This document shows, one piece after another, positions 48,901 to 58,506 of a DNA stretch of 58,506 nt; positions within the stretch are counted from its first letter, which is position 1, and each line of letters opens with the position of its first letter. Source of the stretch: Chromatiales bacterium. GTDB taxonomy: Bacteria; Pseudomonadota; Gammaproteobacteria; SZUA-152. Position numbers and translations under genes: made by a program. Below the pieces are notes generated by a model, which saw only the letters and a program-made list of their open reading frames with translations, had not been told where the DNA came from and did not search any database. The stretch covers positions 1-58,506 of the forward strand of contig JALSGT010000100.1 in the NCBI GenBank assembly GCA_026982555.1, written 5' to 3'.

Positions 48901-50204
48901 TGACCACCCCCGGCCGCTTGCAGTGACAGACGGCTTTCCACTTTGCCATCACGCGATGAAGCGGAAACAATTTCAACGTTGAGCTTAGCTTCCTCACTCA
49001 GGCGCTGCTTAAGTTTATCCAGGCTTTGCAGGTCTGGCATATTCACGTCCACATCCAGTTTATTACCCTTAAAACGCAACGTACGCAACGAAGCTCCCGG
49101 AGTATCTTTCAGTACAGCCCCTGCTTTCGCCAGAAGTACCAGCAGGCCGTCACTTTGACCACCACCACCCCGCAATTTTTCCAGGCCTCGCTGCATTTGT
49201 ACTTTGGGATTCACAATATTACGCGACTCTGGAAAAGCTTCACGATATACCGTTTCAATTTGTTCTTTCAATTCACCGCTCTGCGTTGCCAGGCGGTTGT
49301 ACTCCATAACAAATACCCCCGCTTGCAACAACAACAACAATCCACCCAGCATCAGCGCCGGGCGCCACGGACGCAGCAGCTTCTCAAATTGTTGCTTGCG
49401 GCTGTAATCACCCTGCAACAGGTTGATAGCACGTTGTTCATCAAAACCTTGTGCCAACATCACGCTGCGGACTTCACTTTTTGTCTCTAACGATAATTCG
49501 ATACCCTGCTCAGCACACGATGCAGACAGCACACGATATTCATTGGAATCAGCAAAAGCATCATCCCCGCAAACCGTTAACTGCAAACTCGCTGGTGGTG
49601 TATCACCTGCATCATCGACACAGGCCTGTAACACAGGCAGCAAACTATCCGTTTCAAAAGCCAGCCCGGTTTGCGCGCCTGTGCGCAGCAAGCCGACCCG
49701 GCCGTCGATGAGCATAGACCAACGGTTGTGTCCCGGCGCATCTTCAGCCTCCCACTGGAGACCAAACATTTCAGGTGTCATCACATCCGCTTGCAAGCCA
49801 ACGGCCTTGAGCTGTTCCAACCAGTCATCCAGTCGCTGACGCGAGACCACGGCATTAGCCACCCGGCCCTGTGCATCACGCTGACCAATAGCCACATGCA
49901 AATCATCCACATCTCCGGCCAACTGCTCTTCCAGTGCAAAAGGCACAGCCCTGGCCAGGCGTTGCGCCTTCATCGCGGGCAGCTCAACCTGCGCCAGCAC
50001 CACATCGACCCCGGGCACCAACACACTGACCCGCGCCCCGGCAGCCTGCGCAGCAGCCTCTTGCAGATTACCGTGAAACAACACACCAGCGGGTCGCTGC
50101 TCATCACGCAGCACCCAACTGGCAGGCAACACAGCGGCCTCGCCACCTTCACTGACTTGCCCTGCCTGCTGTTCAAAGAGTTGAATAAAGAGTTGTTTAC
50201 GCAC
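48897..50204 (-). CDS. gspL: Type II secretion protein L
   Basis: GspL has a cytoplasmic actin-like half that binds the GspE ATPase, a membrane helix (about 280-300, LMLGGLLLLLQAGVFV) and a periplasmic ferredoxin-like domain. LDDWLEQLKAVGLQADVMTPEMFGL and AINLLQGDYS are typical. The start is a GTG at 50204. Genes gspC-K, normally just upstream, are missing; obgE is there instead. Confidence 0.92.
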   Translation of the reverse strand: MRKQLFIQLFEQQAGQVSEGGEAAVLPASWVLRDEQRPAGVLFHGNLQEAAAQAAGARVSVLVPGVDVVLAQVELPAMKAQRLARAVPFALEEQLAGDVDDLHVAIGQRDAQGRVANAVVSRQRLDDWLEQLKAVGLQADVMTPEMFGLQWEAEDAPGHNRWSMLIDGRVGLLRTGAQTGLAFETDSLLPVLQACVDDAGDTPPASLQLTVCGDDAFADSNEYRVLSASCAEQGIELSLETKSEVRSVMLAQGFDEQRAINLLQGDYSRKQQFEKLLRPWRPALMLGGLLLLLQAGVFVMEYNRLATQSGELKEQIETVYREAFPESRNIVNPKVQMQRGLEKLRGGGGQSDGLLVLLAKAGAVLKDTPGASLRTLRFKGNKLDVDVNMPDLQSLDKLKQRLSEEAKLNVEIVSASSRDGKVESRLSLQAAGGGQ

Positions 50205-50345
50205 GATTGTATTTCACGATGTCATGTTCCGTTCATTTTAAACTGACTGTCCAATGCCATTAAGTCAAGCCAAAACCTCTGCCTGGTACCTGTTAACAAA
50301 ATCCGGAGTAATATCTAAAGACTGACGAACCTTCCTGCGGACCAT

Positions 50346-51503
<1,158 letters not shown>

Positions 51504-51517
51504 TTAGGGGGTGACAT

Positions 51518-51545
51518 AAAAAAGGCCTCGATCTACGAGGCCTTT
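51518..51545 (-). terminator. Terminator of the rplU-rpmA operon
   Basis: AAAGGCCTCG and CGAGGCCTTT form a perfect 10-bp stem with a 5-base loop. On the minus strand it is followed by a six-T run, placing it 41 bases after the rpmA stop. Confidence 0.88.
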
Positions 51546-51585
51546 CCACAATCCTTCCATAACGCTGTTTTCCCAACGAAAGACC

Positions 51586-51843
51586 TTACGCAGGCACCAC
51601 GTTGATGAAAGTGCGATTCTTTGGCCCCTTCACCGCAAAAAGCACTTTACCATCCATCTTGGCAAACAGCGTGTGGTCCTTACCGCAACCCACATTGTTT
51701 CCAGGGTGAAATTTGGTACCACGCTGGCGCACGAGAATGTTGCCCGCCCTAACCACTTCACCGCCATAGCGCTTGACGCCCAGACGTTTGGATTCTGAAT
51801 CGCGACCGTTGCGGGTACTACCCGCTGCCTTTTTATGTGCCAT
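51586..51843 (-). CDS. rpmA: 50S ribosomal protein L27
   Basis: The 85-residue product matches L27 throughout: [42 protein letters not shown] and [16 protein letters not shown]. The N-terminus reaches the peptidyl-transferase centre. It follows rplU by 32 bases. Confidence 0.98.
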   Translation of the reverse strand: MAHKKAAGSTRNGRDSESKRLGVKRYGGEVVRAGNILVRQRGTKFHPGNNVGCGKDHTLFAKMDGKVLFAVKGPKNRTFINVVPA

Positions 51844-51875
51844 TTTTCTGTTCCTCTGACGTTTATCTCAGATAA

Positions 51876-52187
51876 TCAGGCCTGAATGCCCGTAATCTGT
51901 AATTCGGTATAGCTCTGACGATGCCCCATTTGCTTACGATGGTGCTTGCGGCGCCGGAATTTAATGATTTCAATTTTTTTGCCGCGGCCATGAGACGTGA
52001 CGGTTGCTGTCACTTTCCCGCCAGCCACCAACGGTGAGCCCACATTAACATTGTCCCCGTCAACCACCATCAGCACCTGGTCAAGTTCGACTGTGGCACC
52101 CTCATCGGCATCAATCTTTTCGACCTTGAGGGTCGCGCCTTCTGAAACTTTGTATTGCTTGCCACCGGTTTTAATTACCGCGTACAT
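51876..52187 (-). CDS. rplU: 50S ribosomal protein L21
   Basis: The ATG at 52187 (GGAGA site) gives the usual 103 residues: [32 protein letters not shown] and [19 protein letters not shown]. The open frame extends 5 residues upstream. It is the first gene of rplU-rpmA and has a strong promoter at 52323-52351. Confidence 0.97.
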   Translation of the reverse strand: MYAVIKTGGKQYKVSEGATLKVEKIDADEGATVELDQVLMVVDGDNVNVGSPLVAGGKVTATVTSHGRGKKIEIIKFRRRKHHRKQMGHRQSYTELQITGIQA

Positions 52188-52322
52188 GGCTGTATTCTCC
52201 AAATAATTGCTACGCTAAAAATTCGTTTTTATTCCCGTCGCCCCGCTCACACACCGGGCACGAAACCTGTCGAACACAGCACATCCCGAGCGGGATTGGC
52301 TCTGACCAGACAAAGGCCGCGA

Positions 52323-52351
52323 ATTTTAGCGTTTACAGAACGGCACGTCAA
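52323..52351 (-). promoter_or_regulatory. Sigma-70 promoter of rplU-rpmA
   Basis: On the minus strand, TTGACG (52346-52351) and TAAAAT (52323-52328) are separated by 17 bases, close to consensus. The predicted start of transcription is about 130 bases upstream of the rplU ATG. Confidence 0.75.
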
Positions 52352-52412
52352 ACTCCATAATGGTCAACTTTTCTGCCATTATAGAGGTTCGTCCACTGAC
52401 CGTCGTATTGCC

Positions 52413-53450
52413 ATGCTCAGTTCTACATTTAACAACAATGCCGAAACCCTGACCGAAACACCGGCCGGGATATCAGCACCGCAAACCATCGAACACGTCA
52501 ACGGGCTTGTGGCTGCCGATATGGCCGCCGTAAACCAGCTCATCGAAAAAAGGCTGCAATCCGACGTGGTTTTGGTCAATCAGGTCAGTGGTTACATTAT
52601 TCACAGTGGCGGTAAGCGCCTGCGACCGGTGCTGGTGCTGCTCTCGGCACGCACCTTTGGCTATACCGGTGAGCAGCATTTTAACCTGGCCGCCATCGTG
52701 GAATTCATCCACACCGCCACCTTGCTGCATGATGATGTCGTCGATGCCTCCGACCGTCGTCGTGGCCGGGAAACAGCCAACGCCCTGTGGGGCAACGAAG
52801 CTGCGGTTCTGGTGGGGGACTTTCTCTATTCCCGCGCCTTCCAGATGATGGTGGGTGTCCAGCGCATGCGAGTGATGGAAATTCTCGCCCACGCCACCAA
52901 CGTGATCGCTGAAGGCGAAGTGTTGCAACTCCTCAACTGCAATGACCCGGACACCACCGAACAGCGCTACCTCGATGTCATCCATTGCAAAACCGCCAAA
53001 CTGTTTGAAGCCGCTGCACAACTGGGCGCAATACTCTGCGATGCAGCACCTGAACAAGAACAAGCTATGGCCAAATACGGAATGCACCTGGGTACCGCAT
53101 TTCAGCTGGTAGACGATGTGCTGGACTACAGCGCCTCGTCAGAGACCATGGGCAAAAATGTCGGCGACGATCTCGCCGAGGGCAAGCCGACCTTACCGCT
53201 GATTCGTGCCATGCGCCAAGGAACAAAAGCGCAATCAGCATTGATCCGCAAGGCCATCGAAACCGGTGGGCTCGACAATATTTCCGAGGTTATGACCGCC
53301 ATTGAATCCACCGATGCCATCGCGTACACTGCCCGCAAAGCACGGGAGGAGGCCGATTTGGCCATTGCGCAGCTGCAAAATATCCCCGCTTCCAATTACA
53401 CTGACGCCTTGAAAACCCTCGCAGATTTCTCCGTCAGTCGCACCTACTGA
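52413..53450 (+). CDS. ispB: Octaprenyl diphosphate synthase
   Basis: This trans-prenyltransferase makes the ubiquinone side chain. The two Asp-rich motifs are visible: D107DVVD111 in [15 protein letters not shown] and D234DVLD238. Also present is [14 protein letters not shown]. The ATG at 52413 begins a 345-residue product; the family core starts near [17 protein letters not shown], so the first ~25 residues may be an extension. It diverges from rplU as in most gammaproteobacteria. Confidence 0.94.
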   Translation: MLSSTFNNNAETLTETPAGISAPQTIEHVNGLVAADMAAVNQLIEKRLQSDVVLVNQVSGYIIHSGGKRLRPVLVLLSARTFGYTGEQHFNLAAIVEFIHTATLLHDDVVDASDRRRGRETANALWGNEAAVLVGDFLYSRAFQMMVGVQRMRVMEILAHATNVIAEGEVLQLLNCNDPDTTEQRYLDVIHCKTAKLFEAAAQLGAILCDAAPEQEQAMAKYGMHLGTAFQLVDDVLDYSASSETMGKNVGDDLAEGKPTLPLIRAMRQGTKAQSALIRKAIETGGLDNISEVMTAIESTDAIAYTARKAREEADLAIAQLQNIPASNYTDALKTLADFSVSRTY

Positions 53451-53495
53451 TAATTACCGTTAGCGTACGTAATGACCAACAACAACATTATTATT

Positions 53496-53572
<77 letters not shown>

Positions 53573-53577
53573 CTGCT

Positions 53578-54759
53578 TCACTGGTTATTTTCCTGCAATG
53601 GACAAGTGACACCGATCACACTCACATCATCCTGCGCACGCTCATTTTTCAGGTAATCACGTAGCGCATCAGCCACAGCAGTACATACTGTTTTATCCGG
53701 CCAACGGGAAATAGATTGTTCCAGTCGCTCTTCACCGAAAGGTTCTCCATCCTCATTTAACGCATCAATGGCACCGTCAGAACACGCCAGCAATTCCCCG
53801 GCAACCTGCCACTGGTAAACTTGTGTATACGGCTCAAATTCTTCATCTGAAACAATACCCAAAGGAGCAGCGTTGGACTCGAAACGATGCACAATATTGC
53901 GCTGCTCATCCACAAACAGAGCCTCGGGACCACCACCATTCCAAACCTCAATCAACTGATTGCGTACATCCACCATAATCAGCGTAGCGGCGACAAAGCG
54001 GTCACGCGGCACCAGCACCCGCAGTTGGCTGTTCATGGATCTAACGATACGACTCAGTGAATAATCCCGGTTGATCATGTGATAAAAAGTCTGAGACACG
54101 GGGATTTGCATCATCGCGGCCAGCAACCCATGGCCGGTGGCATCAGCCACCATCACATAAAAACGATCATCACCACCACGACACGCAGCCACCAGATCAC
54201 CACTCATATGCTCTGCGGGCAACAACCAGCTATCCAGCAATTCATCTGACATTTTGCCCGCACGAGTCATGCGTTCCATTAACGCATTACCAAGGTATTT
54301 TTCCTCTTCTGCGGCGACACGGTATTTTTCCAGCTCGTTGGTCTGTGAATTCAGCGCATCACTCATGTCGGCAATACGCTGCATGGCTTTGATTTTGGCC
54401 TCAAAAATGCGCATGTTAACGGGCTTGGTAAGATAATCATCACCGCCTGCATCCAGGCCAGCCACCTGATCTTCAACCGCAACCTTGGCGCTCATAAAAA
54501 TAATCGGGATCCATTTTTCACCACTGCGCTGGCGAATTTCTCGAGTGGCTTCGTAGCCATCCATCACCGGCATCATCACATCCATCAGAATCAAGTCCGG
54601 CTGCTCGCTTTCAAAACGCTCAATGGCTTCCTGCCCATTGGTAGCAGTGATCATTTCATGGCCTTTTCTGCTGAAAAAACGCGCCAGCAAATTGAGGTTC
54701 ATTTCCGTATCATCCACCGCAAGAATTTTTAGTGTTTTTTCACTCACCGTTTTTTCCAC
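53578..54759 (-). CDS. Response regulator with PP2C (RsbU/SpoIIE) phosphatase output
   Basis: An N-terminal receiver domain (phosphoacceptor D60, conserved K112) and a short coiled coil (about 130-160) lead to a PP2C-type SpoIIE domain with [15 protein letters not shown] and [21 protein letters not shown]. Such proteins dephosphorylate anti-sigma-factor antagonists in partner-switching circuits. No partner (STAS or anti-sigma kinase) is in the window. The stop is 6 bases after the tRNA. It diverges from pilS. Confidence 0.92.
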   Translation of the reverse strand: MEKTVSEKTLKILAVDDTEMNLNLLARFFSRKGHEMITATNGQEAIERFESEQPDLILMDVMMPVMDGYEATREIRQRSGEKWIPIIFMSAKVAVEDQVAGLDAGGDDYLTKPVNMRIFEAKIKAMQRIADMSDALNSQTNELEKYRVAAEEEKYLGNALMERMTRAGKMSDELLDSWLLPAEHMSGDLVAACRGGDDRFYVMVADATGHGLLAAMMQIPVSQTFYHMINRDYSLSRIVRSMNSQLRVLVPRDRFVAATLIMVDVRNQLIEVWNGGGPEALFVDEQRNIVHRFESNAAPLGIVSDEEFEPYTQVYQWQVAGELLACSDGAIDALNEDGEPFGEERLEQSISRWPDKTVCTAVADALRDYLKNERAQDDVSVIGVTCPLQENNQ

Positions 54760-54977
54760 CTTTCAATGCAGCAACCCCGTATACTTTGCCGACTGACATA
54801 CGCATCAGGACACCGCAACACCTGTCGGCACAGCTATCAAAAAACTGAAACCATTCGCAGAATGGCCGCTATTTTTAGCGGTGATACCCTCATTCACAAA
54901 CATGATTCACAAATGACAATCATCGCACCCTCTGCTATTTAAAGAACACACCAAAAAATACGGTAAAAACCTGAAAC

Positions 54978-56645
54978 GTGCCCTCATCCACCTTTTCCAA
55001 TGCTGAAACCAATACTTTGCCAAGCCTCACCAGCAAACGAGCATGGCGACCACTGCACTTCCTGAATCTCTACCGCATTACGCTGGCAGCATTATTTGTC
55101 AGTGCCATTTTTTTTAAAGGTAATCTGCCGGTATTAGGCAGTCACAATGCCAGTCTTTTTCAGGTAATCAGTTTCATTTATCTGGGTATCGCACTGATCA
55201 CCAGTTTTGTCATTCATTTTCGATGGCTGAATTTTCGTTTACTGACTTACAGTCTGGTGATACTGGACATCCTCGCATTGACGTTAATTATGCGTGCCAG
55301 TGGCGGCATCGAAACCGGCCTGGGCATGTTGCTGGTTGTCGCTATTGCAGGCAACAGCCTGTTACTCTCCAGTCGGGCGGCCAACTTATTTGCCGCCATT
55401 GCCGCCATTGCCGTTCTCACCGAACAGGTTTTTGCACAACAAGACCCCGGATTAACCGCCAACTTTACCCAGGCCGGTATTTTGGGTGCCGCCCTGTTTG
55501 CCACCGCCTTTCTCGCTCACGTATTGTCCACGCGAGTACGCGAAAGTGAAGCCCTTGCCGCGCAACGCGGCGTGGATCTGGCCAATCTGGCACAGCTCAA
55601 TCAACATGTATTACAACGTATGCAGTCCGGTATCATGGTGGTGGATGCCGACCAGCACATACGCCTGATGAATGAATCTGCGTGGTACATGCTGGGTCTG
55701 CCGTCATTGGGCAACACGCAAAACAAAAACCTCAAACTGATTTCCCCGGAACTGGCCGAACAACTGCTCGACTGGCGTCGTGGCGGACTCTCTGAACCTC
55801 GCATGTTTCGCCCCGGTGGCAGCAATGTGGAATTACTGCCAAACATGACAGCCCTGGGCAGTGAAGCGCGTGCCGGTACACTGATTTTTCTCGAAGACAC
55901 CGCACGCATGGCACAGCAGGCTCAACAACTGAAGCTGGCCTCACTGGGCCGGCTCACCGCCAGCATCGCCCACGAGATCCGTAATCCACTGGGTGCTATC
56001 AGCCACGCCGAGCAACTGCTGGCCGAAGGGAACACAAATAATGCCGCCGACAACCGCCTGCTGGAAATCATTCACACCAACACTGCACGCGTGAATGATA
56101 TTATTGAAAACGTATTGCAGCTGAGTCGGCGCGACCGCTCCATGCCTGAAGACTTGCCTCTAAAAGACTGGCTGGAGAATTTTCTCCAGGAATTTGTGCA
56201 AAGCCAAAACTGTGACCCGGCCGACATCAGCCTGCACATCTCACCTGACAACACCACGGTACACATGGATGCCACCCAACTGCATCAGGTGCTGTGGAAT
56301 CTGTGCCAGAACGGCCTGCGCCATAGCCGGGATTATCCCGGACAACCCAAACTGGAACTGCATGGCGGTATTGAAGATGACTCACGCAACCCCTTTCTGG
56401 ACGTCATCGATCACGGGCCAGGCGTACCGCCCGATACGATAGGCACTATTTTTGAGCCTTTTTTCACCACTGAAAGCAAAGGTTCCGGACTGGGTCTGTA
56501 TATCGCCCGTGAACTATGTGAAGGCAACCGGGCCCGACTCAGTTATGTGGCCATCCCCACCGGTGGAGCCTGTTTTCGGGTAGACTTTGCCGAACAGAAA
56601 CCAAAACACAGTAAACAAACCCACAATACACCCGAGACTCCATGA
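54978..56645 (+). CDS. pilS: Sensor histidine kinase PilS
   Basis: The protein starts at GTG 54978. Six membrane helices fill about residues 30-190 as in PilS. A PAS domain (MQSGIMVVDADQHIRLMNESAW), a HisKA domain with phospho-acceptor H332 (SIAHEIRNPLGAISHAEQLL) and an HATPase domain (WNLCQNGLRHS, EPFFTTESKGSGLGLY) follow. It phosphorylates PilR to control pilin transcription. It overlaps pilR by 4 bases. Confidence 0.93.
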   Translation: MPSSTFSNAETNTLPSLTSKRAWRPLHFLNLYRITLAALFVSAIFFKGNLPVLGSHNASLFQVISFIYLGIALITSFVIHFRWLNFRLLTYSLVILDILALTLIMRASGGIETGLGMLLVVAIAGNSLLLSSRAANLFAAIAAIAVLTEQVFAQQDPGLTANFTQAGILGAALFATAFLAHVLSTRVRESEALAAQRGVDLANLAQLNQHVLQRMQSGIMVVDADQHIRLMNESAWYMLGLPSLGNTQNKNLKLISPELAEQLLDWRRGGLSEPRMFRPGGSNVELLPNMTALGSEARAGTLIFLEDTARMAQQAQQLKLASLGRLTASIAHEIRNPLGAISHAEQLLAEGNTNNAADNRLLEIIHTNTARVNDIIENVLQLSRRDRSMPEDLPLKDWLENFLQEFVQSQNCDPADISLHISPDNTTVHMDATQLHQVLWNLCQNGLRHSRDYPGQPKLELHGGIEDDSRNPFLDVIDHGPGVPPDTIGTIFEPFFTTESKGSGLGLYIARELCEGNRARLSYVAIPTGGACFRVDFAEQKPKHSKQTHNTPETP

Positions 56646-57994
56646 CACCCCCTTCCCACGCCCTCATTGTTGACGACGAACCCGACATCTGCGAACTGTT
56701 GGAGCTGACTCTGGGACGCATGAATATCGAAACCCGTGCCGCCACAGACCTGGCTCAAGCGCGTGAATTACTGGCACAGTACCGCTTCGACCTCTGCCTC
56801 ACCGACATGAAACTGCCTGATGGCAACGGCGTGGAACTGGTGGAACACATCCAGCAACACTACCCCAAAACCCCTGTCGCCATGATCACCGCCCACGGCA
56901 GCATGGAATGGGCCATCAAAGCCCTTAAAGCCGGTGCTTTTGATTTCGTCTCCAAACCCGTGGACCTGAACATTCTGCGCAACCTGGTCAATACCGCGCT
57001 GCGCGTTTCAGAAAACAGCCCACGACTGGACCGGCGCTCACGAGACGAATTACTCGGCGACTCCAAACTCATGCGGCATACCCGCGCCACCATCGCCAAA
57101 GTGGCGCGGAGCCAGGCACCCATTTACATCAGCGGTGAATCCGGCACTGGCAAAGAACTGGTGGCCAAACTCATTCACAACAAAGGGCCACGGGCCAACG
57201 GCCCTTTCGTACCCGTGAACTGCGGCGCCATTCCTGACGAACTCATGGAAAGCGAGTTTTTCGGCCACAAAAAAGGCAGCTTCACCGGAGCCATAGCCGA
57301 TAAAAAAGGCCTGTTTCAGGCCGCCGACGGGGGCACCCTGTTCCTCGACGAAGTCGCTGACCTGCCGCTGCACATGCAAGTTAAACTGCTGCGTGCCATC
57401 CAGGAAAAGGCCATCCGCCCCGTAGGAGAGGCCAGGGAAATCAGCATCGACGTACGCATCCTCAGCGCCACCCACAAAAACCTGAGCAAACTGGTGGAAA
57501 ACGGACGCTTCCGGCAGGACTTGTTTTATCGCATCAACGTCATCCAGCTACCCATACCTTCCCTGCGTGAACGCAGCGAAGACATCCCTCAGCTCACCAA
57601 ACACACCTTGAGCAAACTTGCTCAACAAATGTCCCAGGAAAAACCCAGCCTCGCCCCTGATGCTGCCAGCGCCCTCAATCGCTACCCCTTCCCCGGCAAT
57701 GTGCGCGAACTGGAAAACATCCTTGAACGTGCCATGACTTTGTGCGAAGGCAACACCATTCGTGCCCATGATTTGCATCTGCCTCAAGAGAGTGACAACT
57801 CCCTGATCCCACCTATACCCGGACCACTGGACTCTGGCAAAATCCACCTTGAATCACACCTTGGCGAAATCGAAAAAACAGCCATCCTGCAAGCTTTGGA
57901 GCAAACCAGATACAATAAAACCGCCGCCGCAAAATTATTAGGCCTGAGTTTTCGGGCACTACGATATCGCTTGAAAAAGCTGGGGTTGGAATAG
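56642..57994 (+). CDS. pilR: Sigma-54-dependent response regulator PilR
   Basis: Domains in order are: a receiver (phosphoacceptor D55), a sigma-54-activating AAA+ domain with Walker A GESGTGKE (165-172) and the sigma-54-contact loop GSFTGA (212-217), and a C-terminal Fis-type helix-turn-helix (TAAAKLLGLSFRALRYRLKKL). It activates pilA with RpoN. The near-consensus -24/-12 promoter downstream is its expected target. Confidence 0.95.
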   Translation: MTPPSHALIVDDEPDICELLELTLGRMNIETRAATDLAQARELLAQYRFDLCLTDMKLPDGNGVELVEHIQQHYPKTPVAMITAHGSMEWAIKALKAGAFDFVSKPVDLNILRNLVNTALRVSENSPRLDRRSRDELLGDSKLMRHTRATIAKVARSQAPIYISGESGTGKELVAKLIHNKGPRANGPFVPVNCGAIPDELMESEFFGHKKGSFTGAIADKKGLFQAADGGTLFLDEVADLPLHMQVKLLRAIQEKAIRPVGEAREISIDVRILSATHKNLSKLVENGRFRQDLFYRINVIQLPIPSLRERSEDIPQLTKHTLSKLAQQMSQEKPSLAPDAASALNRYPFPGNVRELENILERAMTLCEGNTIRAHDLHLPQESDNSLIPPIPGPLDSGKIHLESHLGEIEKTAILQALEQTRYNKTAAAKLLGLSFRALRYRLKKLGLE

Positions 57995-58417
57995 CAAAAC
58001 AGCCTCTTTTCTCATTGTTCGATCAACCTGCAAAGCGACCAAAATTGTCACTTTGTGACTCAGTTTGAAACCACCAAATCGTCAAAAATGCTTCTGAATA
58101 AGAAACTGTTCACAAACTTTACAGGAACCAAGCACGACACAAGATATTAACCTACTGTTAGTTATGTGTTTTTATATCCTGCCAGATTTAAAAACTGAAT
58201 ATGCCGGAAACGCTATCATTGTTGGCACGTCTCGTGCTTTCATCCAAAGTAAGTACGGATTTCCCCGTTTTGACCGGCCAGCACAGAAACTAAAGCATCT
58301 GTAGCAACGACCGAAAAAGGTGGAGACGTTACCCAACGGCATCACGGCTTTTGACAACAAACGGTCAAAACCGGGAAATGCGCAATAACTTTAATTAACA
58401 TTGTGGAGGATTTATCC
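57995..58417. other. Intergenic region between pilR and pilA
   Basis: It holds the -24/-12 promoter at 58223-58238, and upstream TTGTCAC...GTGAC at about 58046-58060, a possible PilR (TGTC-type) binding area. The leader from the promoter to the pilin ATG is about 170 bases. No gene is seen. Confidence 0.5.
58223..58238 (+). promoter_or_regulatory. Sigma-54 promoter of pilA
   Basis: TGGCACGTCTCGTGCT matches TGGCACG-N4-TTGCW with a single mismatch and the exact GG-N10-GC spacing. It lies 180 bases before the pilin start and follows pilSR, as in Pseudomonas. Confidence 0.88.
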
Positions 58418-58506
58418 ATGCAACACGTTAAAACACTACAAAAGGGCTTCACGCTCATCGAACTGATGATCGTAGTTGCCATCATCGGCATTTTGGCTGC
58501 TATCGC
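58418..58506 (+). CDS. pilA: Type IV pilin (partial, N-terminus only)
   Basis: The first 29 residues are a short leader ending KG, then F11TLIELMIVVAIIGILAAI. G10/F11 is the prepilin peptidase site, and E at +5 of the mature protein is the assembly residue. A GGAGG site lies 9 bases before the ATG. The C-terminal part lies outside the window, so major or minor pilin cannot be separated by sequence, but the sigma-54 promoter and pilSR suggest the major pilin. Confidence 0.92.
   Translation, partial: MQHVKTLQKGFTLIELMIVVAIIGILAAI

Overview
The window looks like a chromosomal segment of a moderate-GC gammaproteobacterium. The evidence is gene order: ftsK-lolA-rarA-crcB-serS-cysG, aat-bpt-infA-clpA-clpS-icd, ispB / rplU-rpmA-obgE, dat-ybeD-lipB...lipA and pilS-pilR-pilA are all arranged as in that class. 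A homo-oligomeric ATP sulfurylase (sat), a trifunctional sirohaem synthase (cysG), a PEP-CTERM protein and partial type II secretion genes suggest a free-living, possibly sulfur-metabolising and surface-attached organism. The genus cannot be named from sequence alone. I see no prophage, transposase gene, rRNA operon or CRISPR array.

Layout. 1-6.6 kb: the tail of an unknown gene, a nested inverted repeat, then a three-gene operon of an ExeA/XrtA-type ATPase with an extra C-terminal domain, a small predicted outer-membrane barrel and a 995-residue Ig-like lipoprotein. 6.6-8.8 kb: an AT-rich accessory patch with a 172-bp segment bounded by perfect 17-bp inverted repeats, a secreted orphan protein, and an overlapping lysozyme / LprI-like pair. 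8.9-13.9 kb: D-amino-acid transaminase and lipoate genes, with a lipoprotein and a DUF4870-type membrane protein between lipB and lipA. 14-24.6 kb: sat, an FGE-fold lipoprotein lacking the catalytic cysteines, an HDOD protein, glk-pgl, a Sel1 protein, an AP2-like protein and a DUF1631 protein. 24.7-34.9 kb: cysG, serS, DUF190, crcB, rarA, lolA, a PEP-CTERM gene with a sigma-54-type promoter, ftsK and ald. 35-37.7 kb: a second AT-rich accessory patch with two related secreted helical proteins separated by a 37-codon ORF, and an FRG-domain gene. 38-47.4 kb: trxB, a YcgR-like PilZ protein, a FemAB-like acyltransferase, the N-degron pathway (aat, bpt, clpS, clpA), infA and icd. 47.5-58.5 kb: gspL-M-N without the rest of the T2SS, obgE, rpmA, rplU, ispB, tRNA-Pro(CGG), a REC-PP2C phosphatase, pilS-pilR, and the start of a type IV pilin behind a near-consensus sigma-54 promoter.

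How it works together. The pilSR-pilA module, PilZ protein, RsbU-type response regulator, HDOD protein and PEP-CTERM protein point to regulated surface attachment. The N-degron genes add Leu/Phe to N-termini (Aat, Bpt) and deliver the substrates through ClpS to ClpA. cysG and sat are consistent with sulfate/sulfite metabolism, though direction (assimilation or sulfur oxidation) cannot be decided here.

The most unusual non-coding signal is a family of non-autonomous, MITE-like elements sharing a terminal motif near CCTGGATTCCG. There are two core-bearing copies (15416-15646 and 24552-24717). A hairpin at 30351-30393 and the inverted repeat at 397-522 look like relatives. At the second copy the element ends supply the stop codons of both flanking genes.
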